Notes: generated by a model from the letters alone, not told the origin. A stretch of 39,983 nt of DNA from Oscillospiraceae bacterium (GCA_015065505.1 SVQE01000018.1:1-39983); one strand, 5' to 3'; counted from the first letter of the stretch, positions 7,715 to 16,232 are shown. Numbers and translations are program-made.

Positions 7715-9808
7715 ATGAAAAAATCATTATCAATCATTTTATCGCTTTTAATGGTGCTATCAACACTTTTCGCGCTTCCTTCAAGCGCATTTGCAGAGCC
7801 TGAAAAGGATTATGAGGAAGAAATCAATTATTCCGAAATCTATGTCAGCGATGAAAAAGCAATCTGGGACGGAAACTATGAGAATGCCGACTTTGCAGTG
7901 TATTCCTCAGACCCCGAAGCAACGAATGTTAAAAACAACTATAAGGGCTTTTCCTACGATGAAGCAACGAAAACCTTAACAATCAAGGGCGTAACAACCG
8001 AAACGGGCTTTTTCCTTCTCAGAATTATCAATATGGGCAAGGTCAATCTTGTTGTTGACGGAACAAACACTCTGTTTTCAATAGGACCCGAAAGCGGAAC
8101 GGAGCTCACCGTTAAAGGCAAGAATTCGGGCAAGCTTATTATTAATCCTAAAGTAACATATATCAACGAAGAACAGGGAATTGAGCATATAGACGATTTC
8201 ATTTTCGGAATGCCTATTCAGATTATGAACGCTAAAATGCATATTGATTCATCTGTTAATGTTACCATAACAAACCGCGAGGAGCATCCCACGGTTGCAA
8301 TGGAATCAAACACCGAGCTAAGCGGTCCCGAAGACTGCTTCACATACGCGGGCAAGGCTTCTCCTCAAATCAAGTGGGAATATAATGTTTCGGGCGGACC
8401 TTACACTTATCCCGAGTATGACGACACTATGTATGTTTACAGCGAATTCACTCCCGACCATCTCTACAGACTTGACGGCGACGATTCCCAAACCTACTAC
8501 GTAAAGAGCGGATGGGCTTCTTATTCCTATTACTACTATTATTATGTTCCGCTCACAAAGGTTGGGGATTTATGGTTTGACCTAAACGACACTCAGGAAG
8601 AGCGTGCAGCGGCGTATCTTTATAACTACGGCACGATTGATGAGGAAGCTTCCTTCACCGCCTGCACTCTTGAAGATGAATTTCCCGATGGTCTTGTAAG
8701 CTCCGACGGAAAGGTTCACGCGGCTTTAAAGAGAGGCACCGATTCAAACGACATGGTTTATTCCAAAAACGGCGAAAGATATGTTTACGGTTTCGAAAAC
8801 TGGGTTAACAGCTATGTTGAGCCAAGTGTTCCCGCTGCTTCCGATTACGCATACAGTATGCTGAAAATCAAGGAAACGGGCGGCAGAAGCTATCTTGAAT
8901 TAACAGAAGATGTTCCGGTTGGCGATTACGCAGTGAATCCTTCCCAGAATCCTGACGGAACTTATCATTCAACCAACGGACAGAATTATGCTTCATTCTG
9001 GGATGCTTATGAGGCTAATAACATATATTTCAGAGACCGCAGCGCAAATTGGCTGAAGGATAACGGCTATACGCAGGTTATGCACGAAGCCTTCACTCCT
9101 TATTCTTATAGCTACACCTGCTTCCATACAAGCCTTACCTTCACGGGCACCCACACCCACACACCCAAGAAAGCTGTTAAGGAAAACGAAAAAGCGGCAA
9201 CCTACGACAAGGAAGGCTATTACTACGAGGTTGTTTACTGCAAAGAATGCGGTGAAAAAATCAGCTCAAAGAAGGTAACGATCCCCAAGCTCAAGAAAAC
9301 AGACCTTTCAAAGGCAACTGTTTCGGGAATCAAAGACACTGCATATACAGGCAAGAAAATAACGCAGTCAATAACCGTTAAGCTTGGCAGCAAGAAGCTG
9401 AAAGCAGGAACTGATTATTCCGTTTCATATTACGATAATATGTCGGTCGGAAAGGCAACCGTTTTAATCACGGGCATAAAAGCTTATAAGGGCACAATCA
9501 AGAAAACCTTCAAGATAATTCCCAAAAAAATCAGCTTCAAAGCAACACCAACCAAAAACACCATAACAGTAAAATGGAGCAGACCTGAAAAGAATGCAAC
9601 GGGCTATGAGGTTCAGCTTGCAACAGACACCAAGTTCACAAAGAACGTCAAGAAATTCAAAGCAAGCAAGAACAATATTGTAAGCACAAAATTCTCAGGA
9701 CTTAAAGCGGGTAAGAAATACCATGTAAGACTGAGAGTTTATAAAACAGTCGGCGGAACAAAATATTATTCCGATTGGACCACCAAGACTGTTACCACAA
9801 AGAAATAA
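7715..9808 (+). CDS. Secreted surface protein, paralog of the upstream gene, with Fn3-like tail
   Basis: A 697-residue secreted protein. The first ~16 residues match the upstream protein exactly (MKKSLSIILSLLMV) and the signal peptide ends SSAFA. A long Tyr-rich, acidic middle (about 30-480) is unrecognised. Near residues 485-530 an HTHTP segment and one CKECG Cys pair resemble the repeats of the upstream gene. It ends with an Ig-like segment (about 535-600) and a Lys-rich Fn3 domain (about 605-697, GYEVQLATDTKFT, YHVRLRVYKTVGGTKYYSDW), close to the tail of the partial gene at 1-438. AAAGGAG precedes the ATG. Function unknown; surface adhesion or carbohydrate contact is only a guess. Confidence 0.8.
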   Translation: MKKSLSIILSLLMVLSTLFALPSSAFAEPEKDYEEEINYSEIYVSDEKAIWDGNYENADFAVYSSDPEATNVKNNYKGFSYDEATKTLTIKGVTTETGFFLLRIINMGKVNLVVDGTNTLFSIGPESGTELTVKGKNSGKLIINPKVTYINEEQGIEHIDDFIFGMPIQIMNAKMHIDSSVNVTITNREEHPTVAMESNTELSGPEDCFTYAGKASPQIKWEYNVSGGPYTYPEYDDTMYVYSEFTPDHLYRLDGDDSQTYYVKSGWASYSYYYYYYVPLTKVGDLWFDLNDTQEERAAAYLYNYGTIDEEASFTACTLEDEFPDGLVSSDGKVHAALKRGTDSNDMVYSKNGERYVYGFENWVNSYVEPSVPAASDYAYSMLKIKETGGRSYLELTEDVPVGDYAVNPSQNPDGTYHSTNGQNYASFWDAYEANNIYFRDRSANWLKDNGYTQVMHEAFTPYSYSYTCFHTSLTFTGTHTHTPKKAVKENEKAATYDKEGYYYEVVYCKECGEKISSKKVTIPKLKKTDLSKATVSGIKDTAYTGKKITQSITVKLGSKKLKAGTDYSVSYYDNMSVGKATVLITGIKAYKGTIKKTFKIIPKKISFKATPTKNTITVKWSRPEKNATGYEVQLATDTKFTKNVKKFKASKNNIVSTKFSGLKAGKKYHVRLRVYKTVGGTKYYSDWTTKTVTTKK

Positions 9809-9823
9809 TTGACTAAAATAACT

Positions 9824-9863
9824 GAATACCGGGAGTTCTTTGACGAACTTCCGGTATTCTTTT
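9824..9863 (+). terminator. Rho-independent terminator after the secreted-protein pair
   Basis: GAATACCGG and CCGGTATTC pair, continued by AGTTC/GAACT after one mismatch, with a 6-base loop and a TTTT end. It closes the 5710-9808 unit. Confidence 0.85.
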
Positions 9864-9887
9864 ATAATTGCCGACCGCAGGTCCCAC

Positions 9888-9919
9888 AATTCGTAATTCG
9901 TAACTCGTAATTCGTAATT
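9888..9919. repeat. AATTCGT heptamer array, full copy 1
   Basis: AATTCGT, AATTCGT, AACTCGT, AATTCGT and a final AATT. The 32 bases are the exact reverse complement of 16200-16231. The array lies against the stop codon of dpaB. Confidence 0.85.
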
Positions 9920-9920
9920 A

Positions 9921-10484
9921 TTATATTATCTTCTGCACAACCTCTTCTCCCTCGGCTGCCATTTCAACAGTCATAAGCACTTTTGAAAAATCACAAACCA
10001 TTGATTTCGGTTTGTTTATGCAGTCATCCATTCCGAGCGGAACAAAATAATAATTCTTGTAATTCATCAGCGCGCCTATGTTTTTAGCGGCAGCGCCGAG
10101 CGCGTCGTTTGTTGAAACACCAATAACAACGGGACGCGCGTTTCTTATGTGTGATTTAACAGCCATAGTAACAGAGGTGTCCGTTATTCCGTTAGCAAGC
10201 TTTGCAAGCGTGTTTCCCGTGCAGGGAACAACGCAGAGAACATCAAACATCCTCTTCGGACCTATGGGCTCAGCACCCTTAATTGTGTGAATTATGCTGT
10301 TGCCGGTTATCTCAATCAGCTCGTTCTGAATATCTTTTGCATCGCCGAAACGGGTGTCTGTATTATATGCGTTTTCGCTCATTATGGGCGTAACCTCGTG
10401 GTTTGCCTTAACAAGTGTTTTTACTGCTTCAATGCTCTTTGAAAAGGTGCAGAAAGAGCCTGTTAAGCAGTATCCGATTTTCAT
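9921..10484 (-). CDS. dpaB: Dipicolinate synthase subunit B
   Basis: A 187-residue flavoprotein-like subunit (SpoVFB family). Recognisable blocks are the N-terminal MKIGYCLTGSFCTF, the PCTGNTLAKLANGITD loop and VIGVSTNDALG. With DpaA it makes dipicolinic acid from a lysine-pathway intermediate in the mother cell; the product fills the spore core with calcium. Its ATG overlaps the dpaA stop by four bases, so the two are coupled. Its presence argues that the organism forms endospores. Confidence 0.93.
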   Translation of the reverse strand: MKIGYCLTGSFCTFSKSIEAVKTLVKANHEVTPIMSENAYNTDTRFGDAKDIQNELIEITGNSIIHTIKGAEPIGPKRMFDVLCVVPCTGNTLAKLANGITDTSVTMAVKSHIRNARPVVIGVSTNDALGAAAKNIGALMNYKNYYFVPLGMDDCINKPKSMVCDFSKVLMTVEMAAEGEEVVQKII

Positions 10485-11197
10485 AAGCCTTCCTCCTTTA
10501 TCATCATAATTACGGTATCGGCAACAATTTCTCCTGCAGTTTTTGCCGAGAATTTTGCCGGAAGTCCTCGCGCTTCAATAAGGTTTATATTAAAGTGTTT
10601 TGCAAAGTGTTTATCAACGCCGCCCGGGAATGAAGCCAAATCAATCAAAACAGCGTCGGTGCTTATTCTGACAAGCTCTCTAGCCGTAAAAACGGGGTGG
10701 GGAACTGTGTTGAAAATAAAACTGTATTCATAGCATTTAAACAGATTTTCAAAGCTGATAACCTTTGCGCCGTTTTGCTGTGCAAGCGCTCTCTGCTCGG
10801 CATTTCTCGCGCAAATAGTTATGTTGCTCGAAAAAGCGGAAAGATATCTGTGAAGCGCCTTTGCAATTCTTCCGTAGCCTGTTATAAGAATCGGCGCGTT
10901 AACAAGGCTGAAATCGCTGTTTCTTATTGCTTCTTCAATCGCCGCTTCCGCAGTTAAATAGGCGTTTTTTATTGCAAATGCTTTATTTTTTGTGTAGTCA
11001 AAAACTCCCTTTTTGCTAACATTTCCTGCAAATACGGGAACATCGTAATTCAGCATTTCTTTATCGGGGTTAACGCCCAGAAGAATGAAATCAGCGCTGC
11101 TTTCGCTGTTAAGGGAAACAAAACCGCTGTTTTCAAGCTCTTTTTTCGCGTAAATTATGCGCTTATCGCTGATATCGGGTACAAAAAACTTTTTCAA
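10481..11197 (-). CDS. dpaA: Dipicolinate synthase subunit A, short form (TTG start)
   Basis: A 238-residue SpoVFA family protein. The C-terminal NAD(P)-binding half is clear: ITGYGRIAKALHRYL near residue 105, ITICARN, FNTVPHPVF, LIDLASFPGGVD and ARGLPAKFSAKTAGE. The protein is about 60 residues shorter than the ~297 residues of Bacillus SpoVFA, and the shortening is in the N-terminal domain. The start codon is TTG 11195-11197 with GGAGGG seven bases before it, so the short form appears to be genuine rather than a wrong start. It is the first gene of the dpaA-dpaB unit. Confidence 0.88.
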   Translation of the reverse strand: MKKFFVPDISDKRIIYAKKELENSGFVSLNSESSADFILLGVNPDKEMLNYDVPVFAGNVSKKGVFDYTKNKAFAIKNAYLTAEAAIEEAIRNSDFSLVNAPILITGYGRIAKALHRYLSAFSSNITICARNAEQRALAQQNGAKVISFENLFKCYEYSFIFNTVPHPVFTARELVRISTDAVLIDLASFPGGVDKHFAKHFNINLIEARGLPAKFSAKTAGEIVADTVIMMIKEEGL

Positions 11198-11252
11198 ATA
11201 ATCACCCTCCTGTACATTTTATGATTTATATAACTTTGTGTGAAATTATTAA

Positions 11253-11281
11253 TTGACACGTGCATTAAGTTATGCTATTAT
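11253..11281 (+). promoter_or_regulatory. Promoter of the NhaC-family antiporter
   Basis: TTGACA (11253-11258), 17 bp, TATTAT (11276-11281). The inverted repeat described next begins at the last base of the -10 box. Confidence 0.8.
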
Positions 11282-11308
11282 AGTTTAGCAATTTAGCACG
11301 CTAAACTA
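11281..11308. promoter_or_regulatory. Operator-like inverted repeat at the antiporter promoter
   Basis: TAGTTTAGC (11281-11289) and GCTAAACTA (11300-11308) are perfect inverted arms with a 10-bp spacer. A second TTTAGC (11292-11297) in the spacer forms a tighter palindrome TTTAGC-AC-GCTAAA with the right arm. There are thus three half-sites over the transcription start, which suggests a repressor whose identity is unknown. Confidence 0.65.
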
Positions 11309-11340
11309 ATAAACTATATAACAATAACAGGAGGAAAAAT

Positions 11341-13107
11341 ATGTTTAACAAGTTTAAAAAATTAACTTCAATGCTCATACTTACAATTGTTTTAACTTTT
11401 TCTGTAATGAGCATTGTTCCGGGAATTGTTGCTTTTGCTGAAGCAGACCCGCTTCTTGAGGAAGAGGCTGCTCAGGAGTATGTTGACGGCTATGCTGAAA
11501 ATGTTGTTGATGACGAGAATTTTGAAACCAATATTCAAACGGCTCTTACAACAATCCGCAAGTCCATTTCAAAATACGCAACCTTCTGGGCTCTTCTCCC
11601 GCCGATTATTGCAATTCTTCTTGCACTTATCACCAAAGAGGTTTATTCATCGCTCTTTATCGGTATTCTTGCAGGCGGAATAATCTATTCGGGCGGTAAT
11701 TTTGAAGGAACAATTGTTCACGTTTTCAAAGACGGCTTTATTGACTCGATTACCGATTCATGGAATATCGGTATACTCATTTTCCTTGTGCTGCTCGGCG
11801 CTATTGTTGCAATGATGAATAAAACGGGCGGTTCTGCGGCATTCGGTGAGTGGACCTCAAAGCATATCAAATCTAGAATAGGCGCTCAGCTTGCAACAAT
11901 CGCACTCGGCGTACTTATCTTTGTAGACGACTATTTCAACTGCTTAACAGTTGGCTCTGTTATGCGTCCCGTAACCGATAAAAAGAACATTTCAAGAGAA
12001 AAGCTTTCTTATCTTATCGACGCAACAGCAGCTCCTGTCTGCATTATTGCTCCTATTTCTTCATGGGCAGCAGCAGTTGCAGGCTTTGCAAAGGGCGCAG
12101 GCGCAAAGAGCGGTATGAGCCTTTTCATCTCTGCAATTCCGTTTAACTTCTATGCTATTTTAACAATTATAATGATGATAGTTATTTCGTTGGCAAAGTT
12201 TGATTACGGTCCGATGAAGCGTTTCGAAGCAGCTGCACAGAAGGGCGAAGCTATTGAAAAAATGAATGAGCTAAGCGAAAAAGCTGAGGAAAAAGTTAAT
12301 CCCAAAGGCAGAGTTTTCGACCTTATTATTCCTGTTTTATTCCTTATTGTTTCATGTGTTATCGGCTTGGTTTACACAGGCGGATTCTTCACAAAGGGTG
12401 AGGATTGCTACCGCGATTTCATCGGAGCATTCTCAAACAGCGACGCTTCAGTAGGTCTTGTTTACGGCTCATTTGTAACCGTAGTATTTGCGATTATCTA
12501 CTTTGTTTGCAGAAGAGTTATCTCTTTCAAGGACTGCATGGGTGCAATCCCTGAGGGATTCAACGCAATGACTCCTGCAATTCTCATTCTCTGCTGTGCA
12601 TGGACCTTAAAGACTATGACCGATTCACTCGGTGCAAAGATATTCATTTCACAGCTTATTGAAGGCTCTGCAGCAGGCTTGCAGATGATGCTTCCTGCAA
12701 TTATCTTCCTTATTGCAGTAGGACTTTCCTTCGCAACAGGAACCTCATGGGGAACCTTTGGTATACTTATTCCAATCGTTCTTTCTGTATTTGCAGGAAC
12801 AGACAGCAAGATTACAATTATCGCTGTTTCGGCTTGTATGGCAGGTGCTGTTTGCGGCGACCACTGCTCACCGATTTCCGATACAACAATTATGGCAAGC
12901 GCAGGTGCTCAGTGTAACCATGTTAACCATGTTTCAACTCAGCTTCCCTATGCACTTACCGTTGCAGGTGTTTCGTTTGTAAGCTATGTTATTGCTGGCT
13001 TTGTTCAAAACGCACTCATTGTTCTTCCGATATCAATCGTTTTGATGATTGCAACACTCTTTATTATCAAAATGATAACATCAAAGCTCGGAGCTAAAAA
13101 GAACTAA
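11341..13107 (+). CDS. NhaC-family Na+/H+ antiporter-type transporter
   Basis: A 588-residue polytopic membrane protein with around a dozen hydrophobic segments. Family motifs include FVDDYFNCLTVGSVMRPVTD, APISSWAAAVAGF and GDHCSPISDTTIMASAGA (near residue 500-520). NhaC relatives exchange Na+ for H+, or malate/lactate or amino acids with cations, so the substrate is open. The N-terminus is odd: residues 1-32 resemble a signal peptide ending VAFA, followed by an acidic stretch (about 33-63) before the first family membrane segment near residue 78. The start has AGGAGG seven bases upstream. It is a single-gene unit with its own promoter, operator and terminator. Confidence 0.87.
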   Translation: MFNKFKKLTSMLILTIVLTFSVMSIVPGIVAFAEADPLLEEEAAQEYVDGYAENVVDDENFETNIQTALTTIRKSISKYATFWALLPPIIAILLALITKEVYSSLFIGILAGGIIYSGGNFEGTIVHVFKDGFIDSITDSWNIGILIFLVLLGAIVAMMNKTGGSAAFGEWTSKHIKSRIGAQLATIALGVLIFVDDYFNCLTVGSVMRPVTDKKNISREKLSYLIDATAAPVCIIAPISSWAAAVAGFAKGAGAKSGMSLFISAIPFNFYAILTIIMMIVISLAKFDYGPMKRFEAAAQKGEAIEKMNELSEKAEEKVNPKGRVFDLIIPVLFLIVSCVIGLVYTGGFFTKGEDCYRDFIGAFSNSDASVGLVYGSFVTVVFAIIYFVCRRVISFKDCMGAIPEGFNAMTPAILILCCAWTLKTMTDSLGAKIFISQLIEGSAAGLQMMLPAIIFLIAVGLSFATGTSWGTFGILIPIVLSVFAGTDSKITIIAVSACMAGAVCGDHCSPISDTTIMASAGAQCNHVNHVSTQLPYALTVAGVSFVSYVIAGFVQNALIVLPISIVLMIATLFIIKMITSKLGAKKN

Positions 13108-13116
13108 CAAAAAAAC

Positions 13117-13153
13117 AACCGCTTTGGTTCATCCCAAAGCGGTTAATTTTTTT
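13117..13153 (+). terminator. Terminator after the antiporter gene
   Basis: AACCGCTTTGG / CCAAAGCGGTT forms an 11-bp stem with a 6-base loop and then a T-rich run. It also lies at the end of the convergent tautomerase gene. Confidence 0.9.
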
Positions 13154-13157
13154 ATAG

Positions 13158-13499
13158 TTAAAATGTCATATTATTCCAGCCCCACTGGCTGTATCCGCTG
13201 AATTTAACATAAATCTTATCGGGCGCAATTCCGAGGTTTGTGCCGAGTATTCTGCAGATTTCCTTTGTCATTTCATTGCACTGTTCATCGCTTGATTTAC
13301 CGAAAACGCTGACATCAACAAATGCCATAGGCTTATCGCTTTCACCCTTGAAAAACATATCCTTTTCGTCCTCAAAATTAAGCATGAGCCAGCCCTCGGT
13401 TTTGCCGAGAAGTGAAATTGCTTTTCCGTATTCGGATTTGATGATTTCTCTTTTATCATCGGTTATTTTTGTGTTGGTTGTTGTTGTGATATAAGGCAT
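13158..13499 (-). CDS. MIF-like tautomerase-superfamily protein
   Basis: A 113-residue protein of the macrophage migration inhibitory factor / tautomerase superfamily. Proline follows the initiator Met (MPYITTTTN), the position of the catalytic Pro1 in this superfamily. The length and the C-terminal YVKFSGYSQWGWNNMTF block also fit the MIF branch. Such proteins tautomerise phenylpyruvate-like keto-enols in vitro; the bacterial role is not settled. GGAG precedes the ATG, and the gene starts 17 bp after rnhA, so the two are probably cotranscribed. Confidence 0.85.
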   Translation of the reverse strand: MPYITTTTNTKITDDKREIIKSEYGKAISLLGKTEGWLMLNFEDEKDMFFKGESDKPMAFVDVSVFGKSSDEQCNEMTKEICRILGTNLGIAPDKIYVKFSGYSQWGWNNMTF

Positions 13500-13516
13500 A
13501 ATTTTAACTCCTTTTT

Positions 13517-13951
13517 TTAATTTGATGTATACTGTGCAACTGCAAGCCTGTCGCAGCGTTCGTTATATTTGTGGCCGTCGTGACCCTTAACCCAGATAAA
13601 TTCAACCTCGTGTTCTTCAAGCAGAGCAAGCAGCTCCTCCCATAAATCAACATTGAGCGCAGGCTTTTTATCTGCTTTTTTCCAGTTGTTTGCTTCCCAC
13701 GAATAAACCCATCCCTGATTTATTGCATCGCAAACATATTTTGAATCTGTAGTGAGCTTAACAGAGCAGGGCTCTTTAAGCGCTTTAAGGGCTTCAATAA
13801 CTGCGGTGAGCTCCATTCTGTTGTTGGTGGTCTGTGCTTCAAAGCCGCTCAGCTCCTTTTCTATTCCGTTATAAACAAGCACCGCGCCCCATCCGCCTTT
13901 ACCGGGATTTCCGCTGCACGCACCGTCCGTATATATTTCAACTTGTTTCAT
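13517..13951 (-). CDS. rnhA: Ribonuclease HI
   Basis: A 144-residue RNase HI, which cuts the RNA strand of RNA-DNA hybrids during replication and repair. All four acidic catalytic residues are present: D in [12 protein letters not shown] in [10 protein letters not shown] in LTTDSKYV and D in RCDRLA. The start at 13951 (MKQVEIY) has AGGAAAGGAAG upstream and is preferred to an in-frame upstream start at 13969. The mature length is close to that of the E. coli enzyme. Confidence 0.95.
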   Translation of the reverse strand: MKQVEIYTDGACSGNPGKGGWGAVLVYNGIEKELSGFEAQTTNNRMELTAVIEALKALKEPCSVKLTTDSKYVCDAINQGWVYSWEANNWKKADKKPALNVDLWEELLALLEEHEVEFIWVKGHDGHKYNERCDRLAVAQYTSN

Positions 13952-14062
13952 AATTCTTCCTTTCCTCAAATCAGCTTATTGCGTGCAATAATTCTGATTT
14001 GTTAGTATATTTTACCACCGATCAGGCTAATAATCAATATATGTAAATAATTTTTGCAACTA

Positions 14063-14091
14063 TTGACTTTAGTATTATAATAATATATTAT
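14063..14091 (+). promoter_or_regulatory. Promoter upstream of the RNase J gene
   Basis: TTGACT (14063-14068), 17 bp, TATTAT (14086-14091). A transcript starting near 14098 would have a leader of about 320 nt that includes the whole inverted-repeat element at 14119-14396. Confidence 0.7.
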
Positions 14092-14118
14092 ATGTAGTAA
14101 CTATATTGCGGAAAAATA

Positions 14119-14396
14119 TTAACCACTAAACTCCCATCAAAACTCGCCTAAAATGCTGTATTTAAGCGAAATTAGAATTTTTCGCTCTTGCGTTACGCGA
14201 GTAAAGCTACGACCTCAAAATCCAAATTTCATCTTAACTCCAAGCATTTTAGGTGCTTGCAGTTAAAAACGAGCTGATTTTTACAAGGTCAAGGCAAAAT
14301 TATACGGCATACTTGCCGTATGGCGGATGATTTTAACGCAGAGATTGGGAAAATCAGCCGTTTATAATCGAGTTTGGATGGAAGTTCAGTGGTTAA
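14119..14396. repeat. 278-bp inverted-repeat element in the RNase J leader (MITE-like or structured RNA)
   Basis: The ends (14119-14146 and 14369-14396) are 28-bp inverted repeats with three mismatches, starting TTAACCACT and ending AGTGGTTAA. GAAAAAT stands on both sides (14111-14117 and 14397-14403) as a possible target-site duplication. Inside are a perfect CCTAAAATGCT / AGCATTTTAGG pair (14147-14157, 14243-14253), a CTGATTTT / AAAATCAG pair and an ACGGCA / TGCCGT hairpin. No credible gene lies in it. The 468-bp gap between rnhA and RNase J is made of this element plus the promoter. Confidence 0.75.
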
Positions 14397-14419
14397 GAAA
14401 AATGGAGGTAATTTTTTTA

Positions 14420-16195
14420 ATGGCAAATGAAAAAAGGATGCCAACTCAGGGCGCCGGCGGAAAACGGAATTCTCAAAGGCGTTATTATACCTACCGAAAG
14501 GCATCAAAGAAATCCCAGCCCGTTTTCCGAACAGAAACGGAAAAGGTGAAGATTTCTTTTCTCGGAGGTATGAATGAAATCGGAAAGAATATGACTCTTT
14601 ATGAGTATAAAAACGATATGTTTATCGTTGACTGCGGTCTGGCATTTCCAACCGCAGAGCTCCCGGGAGTAGATTTGGTTATTCCCGATTTTTCTCATAT
14701 CCTGAGTAATAAAGACAGAATCAGAGGTATAATAATCACCCACGGTCACGAGGACCATATTGGTGCGCTTGCATATCTTTTGAAGCAGGCAAATTTTCCG
14801 GTTTATGCAACAAAGCTTACAATCGGTCTGATTAAGGGCAAGCTTGAAGAGCACGGCCTTTTAAATCAGGCAAAGCTTGTTGAAATAAAGCCGAGGGATA
14901 ATATAACTCTCGGTGCGTTCAATATCGAGCTTATTCATGTTAATCATTCAATTCCCGATTCGGTGGGGCTTGCAATAAGATGCCCTGCAGGAATTATAAT
15001 TTCAACGGGCGACTTTAAAATAGACACAACGCCTGTTGACGGCGATATGATTGATTTGCCCAGATTTGCCGAATACGGAAAGAAGGGCGTTCTTGCGCTT
15101 CTTTCGGATTCAACAAATGCGGAGCGTCCGGGAACAACACCGTCGGAAAGTATGGTTGGCGACAGCTTCGGAACGCTTTTCAGAAAAGCGGGCAACAGAA
15201 GAATTATTGTTGCAACCTTTGCATCGAATATTCACCGCGTTCAGCAGATTATGGATGTTGCAAAGGCAACTAAACGAAAGGTTGCGGTTCTTGGCAGAAG
15301 CCTTGAAAACCTTGTTAATGTCGGCGCAGAGCTCGGCTATCTGAATGTTCCAAAGAATGTTTTAATCCCGATAGACACCATCGGCAACTACAGCGATGAT
15401 AAGCTTGTTATCATAACAACGGGCTCACAGGGTGAGCCGATGTCCGCCTTAACAAAGATTGCAACGGGCGAACACAGAAAGGTTAATATAACCCCGAACG
15501 ATTATGTTATCATATCTGCAACCCCGATTCCCGGAAATGAGAGAATGGTTGGCAATATAGTTAATATTCTCATGAAGCAGGGCGTTGAGGTTATATATGA
15601 AAATATGTACGATGTTCACGCATCGGGCCACGCCTGTCAGCAGGATTTGAAGCTGATGATAGGTATGGTTAAACCTAAATTCTTCATTCCCGTTCACGGG
15701 GAGCAAAAGCATCTTATAAAGCACGCATCGCTTGCACAGGCAATGGGAATACCGAAGAAGAATATTTTTATCGGTGATATCGGCAACTGTATCGAAATCA
15801 CGAAGGACGAAATCAAAAAGCTTGATAATGTTCCGTCGGGTGAGATATATGTTGACGGCTACGGAGTAGGCGATGTCGGAAATGTTGTATTAAACGACAG
15901 AAAACGACTGAGCAAGGACGGAATCATAATTGTTGTCGCAACTATTGATTCGCAAAACGGCTACCTTGTTTCGGGACCCGACATTGTTTCAAGAGGCTTT
16001 GTGTTTGTTAAAGAAAACGAAGAACTTATGGCAAGCGCAAAGGAGGTTGCAGTTAAGGTCTTTAACTCTCAGTACGACAGAAAATACCGCGACTGGAACT
16101 CACTTAAAACAAGGCTCAGAGACGATATTTCAAAGCTTATGTATGAAAAAACAAAGCGCTCGCCGATGATACTGCCGATTATAATGGAGATTTAA
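14420..16195 (+). CDS. rnj: Ribonuclease J
   Basis: A 591-residue beta-CASP metallo-beta-lactamase ribonuclease, which trims and degrades RNA in Firmicutes by 5'-to-3' exonuclease and endonuclease action. The HGHEDH metal motif is at residues 108-113, with further ligands in VNHSIPDS, STGDFKID and the late PVHGEQKHL block. A basic, probably disordered extension of about 40 residues precedes the catalytic core. The start at 14420 is set by GGAGGT (14404-14409); an upstream in-frame start at 14327 would lie in the inverted-repeat element. The long structured leader may matter for its control. Confidence 0.93.
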   Translation: MANEKRMPTQGAGGKRNSQRRYYTYRKASKKSQPVFRTETEKVKISFLGGMNEIGKNMTLYEYKNDMFIVDCGLAFPTAELPGVDLVIPDFSHILSNKDRIRGIIITHGHEDHIGALAYLLKQANFPVYATKLTIGLIKGKLEEHGLLNQAKLVEIKPRDNITLGAFNIELIHVNHSIPDSVGLAIRCPAGIIISTGDFKIDTTPVDGDMIDLPRFAEYGKKGVLALLSDSTNAERPGTTPSESMVGDSFGTLFRKAGNRRIIVATFASNIHRVQQIMDVAKATKRKVAVLGRSLENLVNVGAELGYLNVPKNVLIPIDTIGNYSDDKLVIITTGSQGEPMSALTKIATGEHRKVNITPNDYVIISATPIPGNERMVGNIVNILMKQGVEVIYENMYDVHASGHACQQDLKLMIGMVKPKFFIPVHGEQKHLIKHASLAQAMGIPKKNIFIGDIGNCIEITKDEIKKLDNVPSGEIYVDGYGVGDVGNVVLNDRKRLSKDGIIIVVATIDSQNGYLVSGPDIVSRGFVFVKENEELMASAKEVAVKVFNSQYDRKYRDWNSLKTRLRDDISKLMYEKTKRSPMILPIIMEI

Positions 16196-16199
16196 TCGG

Positions 16200-16231
16200 A
16201 ATTACGAATTACGAGTTACGAATTACGAATT
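16200..16231. repeat. AATTCGT heptamer array, full copy 2 (inverted)
   Basis: Read on the minus strand this is identical over 32 bases to 9888-9919, including the altered third unit. It starts four bases after the RNase J stop. Confidence 0.85.
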
Positions 16232-16232
16232 T

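Noticed and set aside
9888..9919. Heptamer arrays considered as a CRISPR array.
   Set aside because: Units are 7 bp with no spacers, and no cas genes are present.
11205..11223. A mother-cell sigma (sigma-K/E)-like CATA-N3 -10 element before dpaA.
   Set aside because: A start of transcription 7-8 bases downstream would fall within the GGAGGG ribosome binding site, and the -35 match is poor.
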